The notes below the pieces were generated by a model that was given only the letters and a program-made list of their open reading frames with translations, had not been told where the DNA came from and did no database searches. This document shows positions 32,174-40,328 of a stretch of DNA of 64,000 bases, one piece after another. Position 1 is the first letter of the stretch, and the number at the start of each line of letters is the position of its first letter. This DNA is from Clostridium weizhouense (GTDB taxonomy: Bacteria; Bacillota; Clostridia; Clostridiales; Clostridiaceae): the NCBI RefSeq assembly GCF_019431045.1, contig NZ_JAHXPT010000002.1, positions 1 through 64,000 of the forward strand, read 5' to 3'. Both the position numbers and the translations under genes were made by a program.

Positions 32174-32377
32174 CTAATTTAATTTAGACAGCTCTTTATA
32201 TATATAAGTCTTACACATTCTATCTTCGTTGTAAGTGCCTTTAATTTCTTTAGTTTTATTTTCACAAAATTCTTTTACATCTTCTTCATTATCACATTCA
32301 TAATAACCACTAATTTTAGTTCTTATAGTAGTTCCAAATGTGAAAAGAGTCGTTTCTTCTTGTATTAAATAAATCAT
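32174..32377 (-). CDS. Unknown early protein, 67 aa
   Basis: MIYLIQEETTLFTFGTTIRTKISGYYECDNEEDVKEFC resembles short proteins that start with a beta hairpin and continue in an acidic helix. GGAGGG precedes the ATG. Part of a run of small early genes without known function. Confidence 0.6.
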   Translation of the reverse strand: MIYLIQEETTLFTFGTTIRTKISGYYECDNEEDVKEFCENKTKEIKGTYNEDRMCKTYIYKELSKLN

Positions 32378-32419
32378 AATTTTCCCTCCATTTATTACGT
32401 CAAATCTACATATTGTGTA

Positions 32420-32734
32420 TTATTCTTGTTGTTCTGTATATTTTAATTTCTGACCACAATTAGGACAATGCTTATAATAAAGTTCATCGGCTTCATAATC
32501 TCCTACAACTTCTTTGCAGTTAGGACACAACATATTAAAATCAATGTCATATTCTCCACTAACACCAATACCTCTATTAATAGTGTCTGTTTCAACTTCT
32601 TTAGGCAATTGTTTTTCTAATCCTTCAATTGATAATTCAACTACATCTTTATCTATAGCAGTGCTTAAAACACAATATTTCAATCTATCTTTCATATGTT
32701 TAATTGCCTTTTTAATTTTTTCTTTATTAAACAT
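32420..32734 (-). CDS. Small zinc-ribbon-like protein, 104 aa
   Basis: N-terminal helix MFNKEKIKKAIKHMKDRLKY; C-terminal CPNCKEVVGD and CPNCGQKL provide four Cys for a zinc ribbon. Such proteins are common in phage early regions and may bind nucleic acid or protein. Start ATG with AAAGGTGAG upstream. Function unknown. Confidence 0.65.
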   Translation of the reverse strand: MFNKEKIKKAIKHMKDRLKYCVLSTAIDKDVVELSIEGLEKQLPKEVETDTINRGIGVSGEYDIDFNMLCPNCKEVVGDYEADELYYKHCPNCGQKLKYTEQQE

Positions 32735-32755
32735 GACATAAACTCACCTTTCTAT

Positions 32756-32875
32756 TTACATATTGTGAATTACTTTTTTAAAATATCTTGGTAATATTTT
32801 TAACTCATGAGTTTTATTTTCTTTAAAGTCTGCTATTTCTAAAGGTTTGGCTGTAAATGTCTTAATACCTTTAAT
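32756..32875 (-). CDS. Candidate 39-aa ORF with ATT start
   Basis: The only open frame in this gap reads IKGIKTFTAKPLEIADFKEN and ends at 32756. It has no ATG, GTG or TTG, but an AGTGAGGTAGA ribosome-binding cassette, identical in layout to those before neighbouring genes, lies 8 nt upstream of an ATT. ATT initiation is rare, so this may be a decayed gene. The sequence ACATATTGTG at its end is one copy of a repeated junction. Confidence 0.35.
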   Translation of the reverse strand: MKGIKTFTAKPLEIADFKENKTHELKILPRYFKKVIHNM

Positions 32876-32882
32876 CGTTGTT

Positions 32883-33059
32883 CTACCTCACTTCTAATAA
32901 ATTAATTCCACATATATCTCCATTAGTTGCTTCAAAATATACACTTACACCATTTTCTAAATGTTTAGCTCCTACTTTCAATCCATTATTTAAAGCATCT
33001 TGAATCAACTTATTCATTTTTAATTTATAATAAACTGGATCGTCTTTTCTTAACCCCAT
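32883..33059 (-). CDS. Unknown early protein, 58 aa
   Basis: Taken from the ATG at 33059 (AAAGGTG seven nt before it); the longer frame runs into the preceding gene. MGLRKDDPVYYKLKMNKLIQ followed by KVGAKHLENGVSVYFEATNGD. Small mixed alpha/beta protein without known family. Confidence 0.55.
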   Translation of the reverse strand: MGLRKDDPVYYKLKMNKLIQDALNNGLKVGAKHLENGVSVYFEATNGDICGINLLEVR

Positions 33060-33072
33060 ATTCTTCACCTTT

Positions 33073-33324
33073 CTAATCTTCTTCTTCAAAATCTTCTATA
33101 TCAGTACATTCAATTTCGCCAAGATCTCCATCTTCATCTCTTACACTTTCTATAATTTTTAATCCATTTTCTTCTAATAAGCACTCATAATCATTTATTC
33201 CAAGCATTCTTTCAGATTCAATCTTATCTAAAATAGAATCTAATTTATCTGCATTTTCTGCTTCAACTACAAATTCATGTCTAAAACTTCTTGTTTCATC
33301 TACTTCAATTTTAAACTTCATCAT
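33073..33324 (-). CDS. Unknown acidic early protein, 83 aa
   Basis: MMKFKIEVDETRSFRHEFVVEAENADKLDSILDKI, then an acidic tail ending EDFEEED. Small alpha/beta protein. Start overlaps the previous gene by 14 nt, with the repeated RBS cassette AGTGAGGTAAAGAATG. Very acidic; could be a DNA mimic or a folding remnant, but no evidence decides. Confidence 0.6.
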   Translation of the reverse strand: MMKFKIEVDETRSFRHEFVVEAENADKLDSILDKIESERMLGINDYECLLEENGLKIIESVRDEDGDLGEIECTDIEDFEEED

Positions 33325-33754
33325 TCTTTACCTCACTTTCCTGAAACTCATAATCACAATTTTCACAAACAAATACTGGTATTTCATCATCATTAAATTC
33401 GGTTAAATTATTACTTCCACAGTTTGGACAACATATTTGTTCGTCTTCATCATCTGGTTTTAAATCTAAATGCAATAATTCGTTTAAAGTTCCTTTTTCA
33501 ATCAAAACTCTAATGTTTTTATTAAAACTTTCTTTACTTTCATATTCTTCTGGTATACCCAAAACATCTATTGGAATAGGAATGTCTGCTCTACCATCTT
33601 CATATTTTTTTATTTCTTCTTCATCAAATCTATGTGCAATTCTTAAATCAGATGTATAACCACTTTTACTATCTCTATTCCCCCAAAATAATGCCCAACA
33701 ATCTCCAAACATACTATTATGTCTATTGCATAGTAACAAATATTTTTTACTCAT
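33311..33754 (-). CDS. Early protein with C-terminal zinc ribbon, 147 aa
   Basis: N-terminal 80 residues (MSKKYLLLCNRHNSMFGDCWALFWGNRDSKSG...) look like a small domain; residues about 108-140 hold CCPNCGSNN and VCENCDYEF, a classic zinc ribbon. Preceded by GAAAGGACGAAGGAT. Unknown function, maybe regulatory or nucleic-acid binding. Confidence 0.62.
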   Translation of the reverse strand: MSKKYLLLCNRHNSMFGDCWALFWGNRDSKSGYTSDLRIAHRFDEEEIKKYEDGRADIPIPIDVLGIPEEYESKESFNKNIRVLIEKGTLNELLHLDLKPDDEDEQICCPNCGSNNLTEFNDDEIPVFVCENCDYEFQESEVKNDEV

Positions 33755-33782
33755 ATCCTTCGTCCTTTCTACATATTGTGAA

Positions 33783-34208
33783 TTATATTTCTTCTATAAT
33801 TTCTATTTCCTCAAACCCTATAAAAATAATATTGCTTTCATCTTTTCCTACTTCTGTCCACATTCCATCTTCATCACAACTTACAAATAAGCCTTTATGC
33901 TCATTACCGTTTTTCATTTTTATTTTTACTTCTGACATACAGTTTATATATTCTTCACCGTCATTAATCATTAATGTATAAACTGGTTCTATTTTCATTG
34001 CTTTACTTCTTTTTAAATTCTCATATTCAGATTTATTACTATCAAAATTAGATATATATTCTCCATTTGAAGCTGCATACTCCTTTTGAGTTTCATTCCA
34101 GCAATGTTCACACATCATTGCTCCTAAATCTGCCATAAAAGGTGATGGTCTTAAAATTTGATTTTCTTCATCACAATAATTACAAGTTCCAATTTTATAA
34201 AGACTCAT
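33783..34208 (-). CDS. Early protein with N-terminal Cys cluster, 141 aa
   Basis: GTCNYCDEENQIL and MMCEHCWNETQ near the N-terminus give four Cys for a zinc site. The rest is a beta-rich domain with EVKIKMKNGNEHKGLFVSCDEDG. Start overlaps the stop of the next upstream gene by one base. Function unknown. Confidence 0.6.
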   Translation of the reverse strand: MSLYKIGTCNYCDEENQILRPSPFMADLGAMMCEHCWNETQKEYAASNGEYISNFDSNKSEYENLKRSKAMKIEPVYTLMINDGEEYINCMSEVKIKMKNGNEHKGLFVSCDEDGMWTEVGKDESNIIFIGFEEIEIIEEI

Positions 34209-34489
34209 TATTCTCCCTCACATTCTAATAATTTTTCTAACCTCTTTATTTCATTTGAATAATATCTAAATGTATTTTTCATATCTTCTCTAAGATCTGC
34301 TATATCATTTTTTATTTGCTGTTGTTTAGAAAGTATCTTTGTTTGTCCTTCCGTACATTTTAATTGATTGGCCATAAAAGCTTCTTTGCATTCTTCATGT
34401 ATTATTGTGTCTCCAACTATATTCCATTGGTCTTCCCATATAACATCATCACATACTGGACATGTTCCTATAATGCATCCACTAGCCAT
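34208..34489 (-). CDS. Early protein with Cys cluster and coiled coil, 93 aa
   Basis: N-terminal IIGTCPVCDDVIW and HEECKEAF suggest a zinc knuckle; the C-terminal half (KQQQIKNDIADLREDMKNTF) is a coiled coil. Overlaps its downstream neighbour, so co-translated. Similar to the Cys-cluster start of the neighbouring protein, suggesting the two came together. Confidence 0.6.
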   Translation of the reverse strand: MASGCIIGTCPVCDDVIWEDQWNIVGDTIIHEECKEAFMANQLKCTEGQTKILSKQQQIKNDIADLREDMKNTFRYYSNEIKRLEKLLECEGE

Positions 34490-34497
34490 ATTCTCAC

Positions 34498-34668
34498 CTA
34501 CATTCTGCTAGGTGTTACAAAATCAACATAGTCTTTTACATGATCTATTTCTATATAATCTTCAAATTCTTCTACAACACATCCATCAACTCTGACTTCT
34601 GTATCTGCGCCACCTTCTTTTTTAATTACTTCTAAATAATCAATTAAATCTTGTATATTTTTACTCAT
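34498..34668 (-). CDS. Unknown acidic protein, 56 aa
   Basis: ATG at 34668 overlaps the stop of the DUF4406 gene (ATGAGTAA), with AGTGAGGTAGAGAGC as RBS. MSKNIQDLIDYLEVIKKEGGA followed by DTEVRVDGCVVEEFEDYIEI. Small alpha/beta protein. No known role. Confidence 0.6.
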   Translation of the reverse strand: MSKNIQDLIDYLEVIKKEGGADTEVRVDGCVVEEFEDYIEIDHVKDYVDFVTPSRM

Positions 34669-34969
34669 TGCTCTCTACCTCACTTTTAACATACTCATAA
34701 TGTACTGGCTTATTAGTTACTAGTGCATACTCATGCTCAACTCTAGCTCCTCTGCTATCTTCCCAGTTACTTAACATATAAATTGCATCACATTGGTCTA
34801 TCATGCTTGTACAAATCGGCATATATGCTTCATATGGAAAACCTTCCGGAAGAATAGCTGGATTCATGCAAATATGCCCTTGTGATTTTAGCTTTTCCTC
34901 TGCTTCTTTAAATATTTCTTTATAATTCTTAAGTCCGTTTATCTTTCCTGCAATATAAACTTTACTCAT
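34661..34969 (-). CDS. DUF4406 protein, nucleoside deoxyribosyltransferase-like
   Basis: 102 residues: MSKVYIAGKINGLKNYKEIFKEAEEKL, HICMNPAILPEG and CDAIYMLSNWEDSRGARVEHEYA. The YIAGkItG start and the WEdSrGArvEhe(y/l)A end are the DUF4406 pattern, a Rossmann-like family related to nucleoside 2-deoxyribosyltransferases. Common in phages; may act on nucleotides, but the reaction is not known. The conserved Glu in EHEYA is the catalytic position in the related enzymes. Confidence 0.75.
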   Translation of the reverse strand: MSKVYIAGKINGLKNYKEIFKEAEEKLKSQGHICMNPAILPEGFPYEAYMPICTSMIDQCDAIYMLSNWEDSRGARVEHEYALVTNKPVHYEYVKSEVESNE

Positions 34970-34992
34970 TATTCTTTACCTCACTTTCACTT

Positions 34993-37611
34993 CTATATTG
35001 GAAACACATTATTAATAACTTTATTCTCAAATTCGCTAACTACTTCTTCCAGATCATTATCAGCACATTCAACTATTGAATTTAACTTTAAATTTTGAAA
35101 CATTCTTCTATCATATTCGTCAAACCAAGCATTTGAACTGATTGTACTATCTGAAGTAGTAATTCTGTGCTGTTTTGCATTAGCTTTTATAATATATCCT
35201 GCTTTTTTAGCTTGTTTTTTAAAATCACTAGTTTTTAATGGAACCAAATCTACTGATTGATACTCTTTTATATACCTGTGAATTGCATCTATAATAAGTT
35301 GAGTTCTCATATAAACTTTTCCACATTCACACTTAATGGCATTTTCATTGCAATAATAACTAACGTTTTGTAGCATATCGTTATATAGCACTAGCATTTG
35401 TTCTACTACACTTTTTGTATCTTCTCCACCATCTAAAACTTCTTCACGTATATTTTGTTCAATATACCTATAGTAATCTTGTACAGGCTCTAAATTATGT
35501 TTTAAAAGCACTTTGTTAAGTAGTTCAATGCCACATGAAATATTAACAGCAGTATTTAATGGTCTATCCTTTAGATGGAATATTTCTCTTAACTCTGATC
35601 TAAGGTTCTTATATTCTTCTATTGGTAAATTTAAAGCTTCTAATATAAGTGTCTTTCCTAACTTCTTAAGCAAATCCTCATGGTCACTTAACCAGTACAT
35701 GGATTCACTATTTTGTTCAGTTCTTTCATTCTTACTTATATAAACTATACAAGAACGTGTTATATTAGCTTTTTCTTGATTAGGATAACTTTCTTCTCCT
35801 GCTATTATTAAAGGTCTATCAAGTTTAAATTCCTTGACATTAAAGGTCTTATCCCCTCTAGAAATGGTTAATCTGTCATAAGCAGTTCTGAATATATCAC
35901 TAAGTTTCATGTTTTTATACTTGTCCATCATAGATGGCTTAAATTCATCAAACAGTATTGGATAATTACCAGTACTAAGCATTTTTTGAATAGCAAATGG
36001 TGAAGTTGACATGGCTTTCTTTTCATCTACACTATAGTTAAGTAATAGAGCAACAACTTTTTCTAAAATTGTACTTTTACCCGAACCACTTTCACCTACT
36101 ATAAGCAAGTGATGTAATTTCTCTGCTGCAGCAATGTTATGCCCTACTTCTAAGAAACTTATTGCACTTCCAATAATAGATATTGCTTTATCGTAGCTTA
36201 CAAACTTGAATAAGTGTTTCATTAACTCTTTTAGTTCATCTTTTTTTATTGTTTCTATGTCTAAAATATCAATTTTAGTGTTTTCAGCAATCTTAGAATA
36301 ATCAACTCCTACTGGAGATATTGAACCTGTTGCTGTAATTAATTGAAATCCATCTTCTACTGGAATAAATTTAGCACCGTTATAAATTTCTTTATTGTCA
36401 ATTGCTAGATATTTAGTTATCCATACCTTAAGATCAACTAAATCTTTTAATTTAGTACCAGTAAAGCTAAAATCCATTCCCAAACAACTTCTAAAGGCTC
36501 TTAAATCATCAAATATCTTACTACTACCAATCTTTTCTGCTATTTTTTCATCTATGCAACTTTTAACTTTAAGTCTTATCCCTTCAACTTCTGCATCTAC
36601 TTTATTAACTTTACTTGCTTCTAAAATATTGAAGTTAGTAATATAATCTCTTGTAGGCTTACTTTCTTCATCATCATTTTTAGAAAACTTAAGTTTATAT
36701 ATTCCATTAGAATCTTGTTGAAATTCAAATTTGTTTTTTAAATCTAAGCTTCTCTTAAATGCCTGTAATAGCTCTTTTTTAGTGTGTCCTGCTTCTAGCC
36801 AATCAGTTACATCAATGTTATCTCCCATAGCCTTAATGCTTGGTAAATTGATGATTTTAAAGCTACTAGCAATCTTTATAAAATTGTATTTAATGTTATC
36901 AATATACTTTTGACCTGCTTCGCCCGTATCTCCTATAACTGCAATTTTCATAAACTCGCCTTTAATCTTGTCGTAGTCTTTAAATCCCTTTATACTGGTT
37001 GCTACGTAATCTTTTTTACTAAGCATATTAGTTATAGTATTAACATCCTTTTCGCCTTCTAAAAAGACGATAGTCTTATTCTCGGCTATTCCTTGCAATA
37101 GATTGTAATAGTTATAAGGTACTTCCTCATATCCTCTGTTATTAACAACCTGTCCATTTTCTATATGATAGTATGGTGTTTCTTTTTTACCATCAGGCTT
37201 TAAAAACTTAACCTTAGCATATATAGGCTTGTTATTTTCATCTACAAAAGTAAATATTCCTAAAGGTTTATAACCTTTTTTATTACCTCTAGTGACTTGA
37301 TTTCTCACATATTCTTTAATAGCTTCTTCAAAATCTTCTACTGGTGACTTTTCAACTTCTAAACCTAGATATTCTCTAGCCTGGTTGTATTCCATATTCT
37401 TATAATTCATTATAAAATCTATGGCATCACCTACAGCACCACAACCCCAACATTTGTATCTCTGCTTATTGGCATTAGGTATGAACTTAACACTCATAGA
37501 AGGTGTTTTTTCACTATGAAAAGGACATTTTACATATCCTTCTCTATTGAATTTTTCTCCTGTTTCTTGCTCTATAAGTTGCTTTAAGTCTATATCTTGT
37601 AATTCCTTCAA
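34993..37611 (-). CDS. Primase-helicase (CHC2 primase, toprim, D5/DnaB-like ATPase)
   Basis: 872 residues. Zinc-binding domain: CPFHSEKTPS (29-38) and CWGCGAVGD (54-62). Toprim: KTIVFLEGEKDVNT (179-192) and AVIGDTGEAG (225-233). Superfamily 3-like helicase: Walker A GESGSGKST (506-514), followed by PILFDEFKPSMMDKYK (Walker B). Combines primer synthesis and origin unwinding, so it is the main replication protein of this phage. It is followed closely by the DUF4406 gene. No DNA polymerase is present in the window, so it must use the host's. Confidence 0.88.
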   Translation of the reverse strand: MKELQDIDLKQLIEQETGEKFNREGYVKCPFHSEKTPSMSVKFIPNANKQRYKCWGCGAVGDAIDFIMNYKNMEYNQAREYLGLEVEKSPVEDFEEAIKEYVRNQVTRGNKKGYKPLGIFTFVDENNKPIYAKVKFLKPDGKKETPYYHIENGQVVNNRGYEEVPYNYYNLLQGIAENKTIVFLEGEKDVNTITNMLSKKDYVATSIKGFKDYDKIKGEFMKIAVIGDTGEAGQKYIDNIKYNFIKIASSFKIINLPSIKAMGDNIDVTDWLEAGHTKKELLQAFKRSLDLKNKFEFQQDSNGIYKLKFSKNDDEESKPTRDYITNFNILEASKVNKVDAEVEGIRLKVKSCIDEKIAEKIGSSKIFDDLRAFRSCLGMDFSFTGTKLKDLVDLKVWITKYLAIDNKEIYNGAKFIPVEDGFQLITATGSISPVGVDYSKIAENTKIDILDIETIKKDELKELMKHLFKFVSYDKAISIIGSAISFLEVGHNIAAAEKLHHLLIVGESGSGKSTILEKVVALLLNYSVDEKKAMSTSPFAIQKMLSTGNYPILFDEFKPSMMDKYKNMKLSDIFRTAYDRLTISRGDKTFNVKEFKLDRPLIIAGEESYPNQEKANITRSCIVYISKNERTEQNSESMYWLSDHEDLLKKLGKTLILEALNLPIEEYKNLRSELREIFHLKDRPLNTAVNISCGIELLNKVLLKHNLEPVQDYYRYIEQNIREEVLDGGEDTKSVVEQMLVLYNDMLQNVSYYCNENAIKCECGKVYMRTQLIIDAIHRYIKEYQSVDLVPLKTSDFKKQAKKAGYIIKANAKQHRITTSDSTISSNAWFDEYDRRMFQNLKLNSIVECADNDLEEVVSEFENKVINNVFPI

Positions 37612-37625
37612 TACTTTCTCACCTC

Positions 37626-37853
37626 CTATAAATTAAATCCATTAATCCTTTCATACTCTGTCATTTTTCTTCCTATAAGACTTTCTATTTCTATAATTAA
37701 ATTACTCAATTCTCTAGTTACTGTATTGAATAAACTTAAATATTTCATACATTCTTCAATAGTATGAGTTCTGAAATATTTCTCAGCATCTCTATTTCTA
37801 TTTAAGTTATAATTGTATTTTTTCTTTAAGAAAGTTAATTGTTGTTTCTCCAT
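37626..37853 (-). CDS. Unknown early protein, 75 aa
   Basis: MEKQQLTFLKKKYNYNLNRNRDAEKYF, then helical residues IEECMKYLSLFNTVTRELSNLIIEI. Ends just before the primase-helicase. Its RBS (AGAGGTTGA) overlaps the end of the previous small ORF. Function unknown; possibly a helicase loader-type cofactor by position only. Confidence 0.58.
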   Translation of the reverse strand: MEKQQLTFLKKKYNYNLNRNRDAEKYFRTHTIEECMKYLSLFNTVTRELSNLIIEIESLIGRKMTEYERINGFNL

Positions 37854-37857
37854 TAAA

Positions 37858-37995
37858 TCAACCTCTATTTTTAGTCTTCTGCTTATTTTTCATTCGCTTT
37901 TGATACTTTTCTTTTCCTTTATTAGTTGTATTTAGCCTAGTTGTTACTGTTTTTAATGCAGCATCTATTATTTCATCAACACTTCTCATTACCAT
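37858..37995 (-). CDS. Small basic protein, 45 aa
   Basis: MVMRSVDEIIDAALKTVTTR, then TTNKGKEKYQKRMKNKQKTK, very basic in its second half, so likely nucleic-acid binding. RBS AGGGAGTG seven nt before the ATG; overlaps the end of the DUF5651-like gene by 20 nt. No family recognised. Confidence 0.5.
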   Translation of the reverse strand: MVMRSVDEIIDAALKTVTTRLNTTNKGKEKYQKRMKNKQKTKNRG

Positions 37996-38470
37996 CAATA
38001 TCACACTCCCTATAGGCAAATTTACAGTTCCCTAAGTCTTCTATTTCATTGAATGGTATAACTTCTTGTTCATTAAAATGTTTGTACAGATCACATTCTT
38101 TAAAACATTTAGTGCAATTTTTACAGTTAAGGTCCATAGTTATTTCCACTAGGTCAAAATATTCTTTACTATCTTCGTATGCTGTATCAAGTTCAGCACT
38201 TTTACGTTTCTGTAATACATCCAACTCACTATCACTTATTACAACTATCTTAGAATTTTCATAAAGTCTTACAAATTTTTTAGCTTCTTTTTCTCCTAGT
38301 CTTGCTATCATTTTCTTAAGAGTGTTTTTTATAAAAGTACCACCTCTTTTAAGATTAGATTTTTCTTCTTTATCCATTACATTTCCATTAGTAAAATGTT
38401 CTACGAGTACTCTTACATAATTAAGAATAAGCAGCTCCTTAACTTCCTGGTTATTTAGATAATCTTTCAT
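37976..38470 (-). CDS. DUF5651-like phage protein, 164 aa
   Basis: Start ATG at 38470 (TGATG overlap with the MazG-like gene). N-terminal helices MKDYLNNQEVKELLI and KSNLKRGGTFIKNTLKK; C-terminal Cys-rich part CKNCTKCFKECDLYKHF...GNCKFAYREC. This arrangement matches DUF5651, a family of unknown function found in clostridial prophages. The Cys cluster suggests metal binding. Confidence 0.65.
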   Translation of the reverse strand: MKDYLNNQEVKELLILNYVRVLVEHFTNGNVMDKEEKSNLKRGGTFIKNTLKKMIARLGEKEAKKFVRLYENSKIVVISDSELDVLQKRKSAELDTAYEDSKEYFDLVEITMDLNCKNCTKCFKECDLYKHFNEQEVIPFNEIEDLGNCKFAYRECDIDGNEKC

Positions 38471-38760
38471 CACCAAACAACTCCTTCTAATTTCTTAAAT
38501 TTCTTAGCTTTCCAATCATCTATTTGCATTGAACTGAATATTTCTCTTAGCTGCTGACACATTATCTCTACATCTGCTATTTCTTCACATACATTATCTA
38601 CATCTGAATTTTGATTAAGAACATACTTACTTAAAGCTTGTATTAATTCTCCACATTCTTCACAAGCTTTTATCATTTGATTATTTCCTCCAAAAGTCCT
38701 TATAGCTTTATTGCAAATCTCTGTTTGCTTTTCAATACTAATCAAGTTCCTCACCTTCAC
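38470..38760 (-). CDS. MazG-like nucleotide pyrophosphohydrolase
   Basis: 96 residues. MIKACEECGELIQALSKYV and VCEEIADVEIMCQQL carry the EExxE...ExxD motif that binds Mg2+ in MazG-family NTP pyrophosphatases. It probably removes noncanonical nucleotides or ppGpp-related compounds during phage growth. Overlaps both neighbours in the operon. Confidence 0.82.
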   Translation of the reverse strand: MKVRNLISIEKQTEICNKAIRTFGGNNQMIKACEECGELIQALSKYVLNQNSDVDNVCEEIADVEIMCQQLREIFSSMQIDDWKAKKFKKLEGVVW

Positions 38761-39319
38761 TTTCTTCTAATATAAAGCCTTTGTGCTTGAACAAATTGTA
38801 TACATAAGCCTGTAGAGTATAATAAATCTCACTTCCCATACACTTCTTATCTACTGGAACTATTACTGTGTTATATTCAGCTTCAATTCCTTTCTTAATT
38901 CTCTGCATTAAAGTAAACGGATCATATTGACTTCTATAATTTCCATTTCTTAAATTCTCATGGAAATTCTTGTCCTCTACAAAAAAGAAATACTTTATAT
39001 CATGCATATTCATGTGTGCTAATTCTTTCTTAAGTCTTGCTGCATCTTCTTTAAGATTGCCTGCTATTTCATCAATAGAGTTTTTGCGTTCAATTGCTAT
39101 GTCCCTATCAAAGTAAATATCAGTTGTAAACTGTCCTATAGTATCTTTGGGTATCATAGCTGTATAATCTCCAAAATCATTTTTAACTGTCTTATAAGGT
39201 ATTTTCTTTTTATTAAAAAAATCCAATATATGTTGATTATTTTGCTCACGACTATCCACCACAACTGTCATATTATCTAAGATTTTTTTCATTTCCTTAT
39301 CTGTAAATTTATATCTCAA
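38738..39319 (-). CDS. ERCC4-type nuclease
   Basis: 193 residues. VVVDSREQNNQHILDFF near residue 20, FGDYTAMIP and FDRDIAIERKNSIDEIAGNL give the ERCC4 nuclease motif (VDxRE...GDY...IERK). Likely a structure-specific DNA endonuclease in phage recombination or replication restart. Overlaps the MazG gene by 23 nt. Confidence 0.85.
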   Translation of the reverse strand: MRYKFTDKEMKKILDNMTVVVDSREQNNQHILDFFNKKKIPYKTVKNDFGDYTAMIPKDTIGQFTTDIYFDRDIAIERKNSIDEIAGNLKEDAARLKKELAHMNMHDIKYFFFVEDKNFHENLRNGNYRSQYDPFTLMQRIKKGIEAEYNTVIVPVDKKCMGSEIYYTLQAYVYNLFKHKGFILEESEGEELD

Positions 39320-39323
39320 TTCT

Positions 39324-39503
39324 TCACCTTCTCATATTTATTAAATTTTCTGCATATCTAAACTGTTGTTTAATATAAGAGTCAGTTACTTTTCCTCCAC
39401 TTGATAACCAATCTGTTATCCTACTATTTATGTCTTTTAAAGCAACCATTGGTAATATATTGCTGTGTTTCACCAATTCTTCAATACTGTTTATTTTAAT
39501 CAT
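39324..39503 (-). CDS. DUF6877-like protein, 59 aa
   Basis: [20 protein letters not shown], then [19 protein letters not shown] and [14 protein letters not shown] match DUF6877, a family of tiny proteins in clostridial and other Firmicute phages. ATG at 39503 has GAGAGGG upstream. Function unknown. It ends next to the ERCC4 start. Confidence 0.68.
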   Translation of the reverse strand: MIKINSIEELVKHSNILPMVALKDINSRITDWLSSGGKVTDSYIKQQFRYAENLINMRR

Positions 39504-39521
39504 GTTAATTCCCTCTCAACT

Positions 39522-39547
39522 GATTCTCTTTTGAGAATAAGAGAATC
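39522..39547 (-). promoter_or_regulatory. Hairpin upstream of DUF6877-like gene
   Basis: 9-bp perfect inverted repeat GATTCTCTT / AAGAGAATC with an 8-nt loop, 19 bp before the ATG at 39503, next to the RBS. May modulate translation. No ORF between 39504 and 39584. Confidence 0.5.
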
Positions 39548-39584
39548 TAACTATATCGTTAAATGCTCTTATTCTATATTATTT

Positions 39585-39743
39585 TTAAGTTCTAAACAGA
39601 TAATTTGTACTAGACATATTAATTCTGCCTTGCTTAGCTTTTACTAAGTCTTTCCCATAACATGGTGCTTTACCACTAATAACAATGTCATTACTACATT
39701 GGCACTCCTTATTAAAAGGGCACGCTTGATTTAAACACTTCAT
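39585..39743 (-). CDS. Cys-rich early protein, 52 aa
   Basis: From the ATG at 39743 (AGAGGTGATATT upstream). MKCLNQACPFNKECQCSNDI, followed by KAPCYGKDLVKAKQGR; five Cys suggest a small metal-binding fold. It overlaps the frame end of the DUF669 gene in the track start but not from this start. Function unknown. Confidence 0.6.
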   Translation of the reverse strand: MKCLNQACPFNKECQCSNDIVISGKAPCYGKDLVKAKQGRINMSSTNYLFRT

Positions 39744-39753
39744 AATATCACCT

Positions 39754-40326
39754 CTAGAATGGCATAAATCCATCATCTACAACTTCTACTAAATCATCTA
39801 CATTTTGTGTGCCACTAGGATTTAATAACTTATCCTTAGGAACATCTACGCCTTTTTTAATTTCTTCTACTGTTCTAAAATTTTGAAATTTAACTGCAAA
39901 CTTACTTTCTCCATAAGAATTTAGGTATTCTTCTTTGCCAAATAACGCACCTACTAATTTTCCTTTAAAACAATCTGCAAAATGTTCTCCCCATACAACT
40001 TTAAATCCGTTATTACTTTTCTCTACCATATCTATAAAAGTCTTAAACCCTCTATTGGTAGCACCTTCTGCATCTAATACTAATTGTCTTACTATTGCAT
40101 TATTGTTCCATTTCTTTTCTGCTCTAGTATCACTCTTATAAGCATTAGAATAGTAATTAGGTTGGCTATCACTCTTATCTGTATCTAAATAGATAACCAC
40201 CATGTCTCTTCCTGCTTTACTCTTTGTTTCTTCAACCTTCATTATCTTACAGATATGTCCACCTGCTTCTAGTGCTTGAAATCCTGTAAATCCTTGTGTT
40301 TCATTAAAATCTTTTGGCATTAACAT
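39754..40326 (-). CDS. DUF669 family protein, SSB-like
   Basis: 190 residues. FQALEAGGHICKIMKVEETKSKAGRDM, VVIYLDTDKSD and KFAVKFQNFRTVEEIKKG form the OB-like DUF669 core; the end, DDLVEVVDDGFMPF, mimics the acidic SSB tail that recruits partner proteins. Placed next to a Sak4-like ATPase, with which such proteins usually form a recombination pair. Start at the ATG with GGAGGA ten nt before; an ATG two codons later is equally possible. Confidence 0.82.
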   Translation of the reverse strand: MLMPKDFNETQGFTGFQALEAGGHICKIMKVEETKSKAGRDMVVIYLDTDKSDSQPNYYSNAYKSDTRAEKKWNNNAIVRQLVLDAEGATNRGFKTFIDMVEKSNNGFKVVWGEHFADCFKGKLVGALFGKEEYLNSYGESKFAVKFQNFRTVEEIKKGVDVPKDKLLNPSGTQNVDDLVEVVDDGFMPF

Positions 40327-40328
40327 AA

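Larger units (their letters stand above)
32405..33785 (-). repeat. Repeated gene-junction motif, three copies
   Basis: TAATNCACAATATGTA (minus strand) occurs at 32406-32422, 32756-32772 and 33769-33785, each at a gene junction and in two cases followed directly by GAAAGG. A second repeated cassette, AGTGAGGTA, precedes the genes starting at 32875, 33324, 34668 and 34969. They suggest the small genes arose by duplication or were exchanged by recombination at junctions. Confidence 0.55.
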
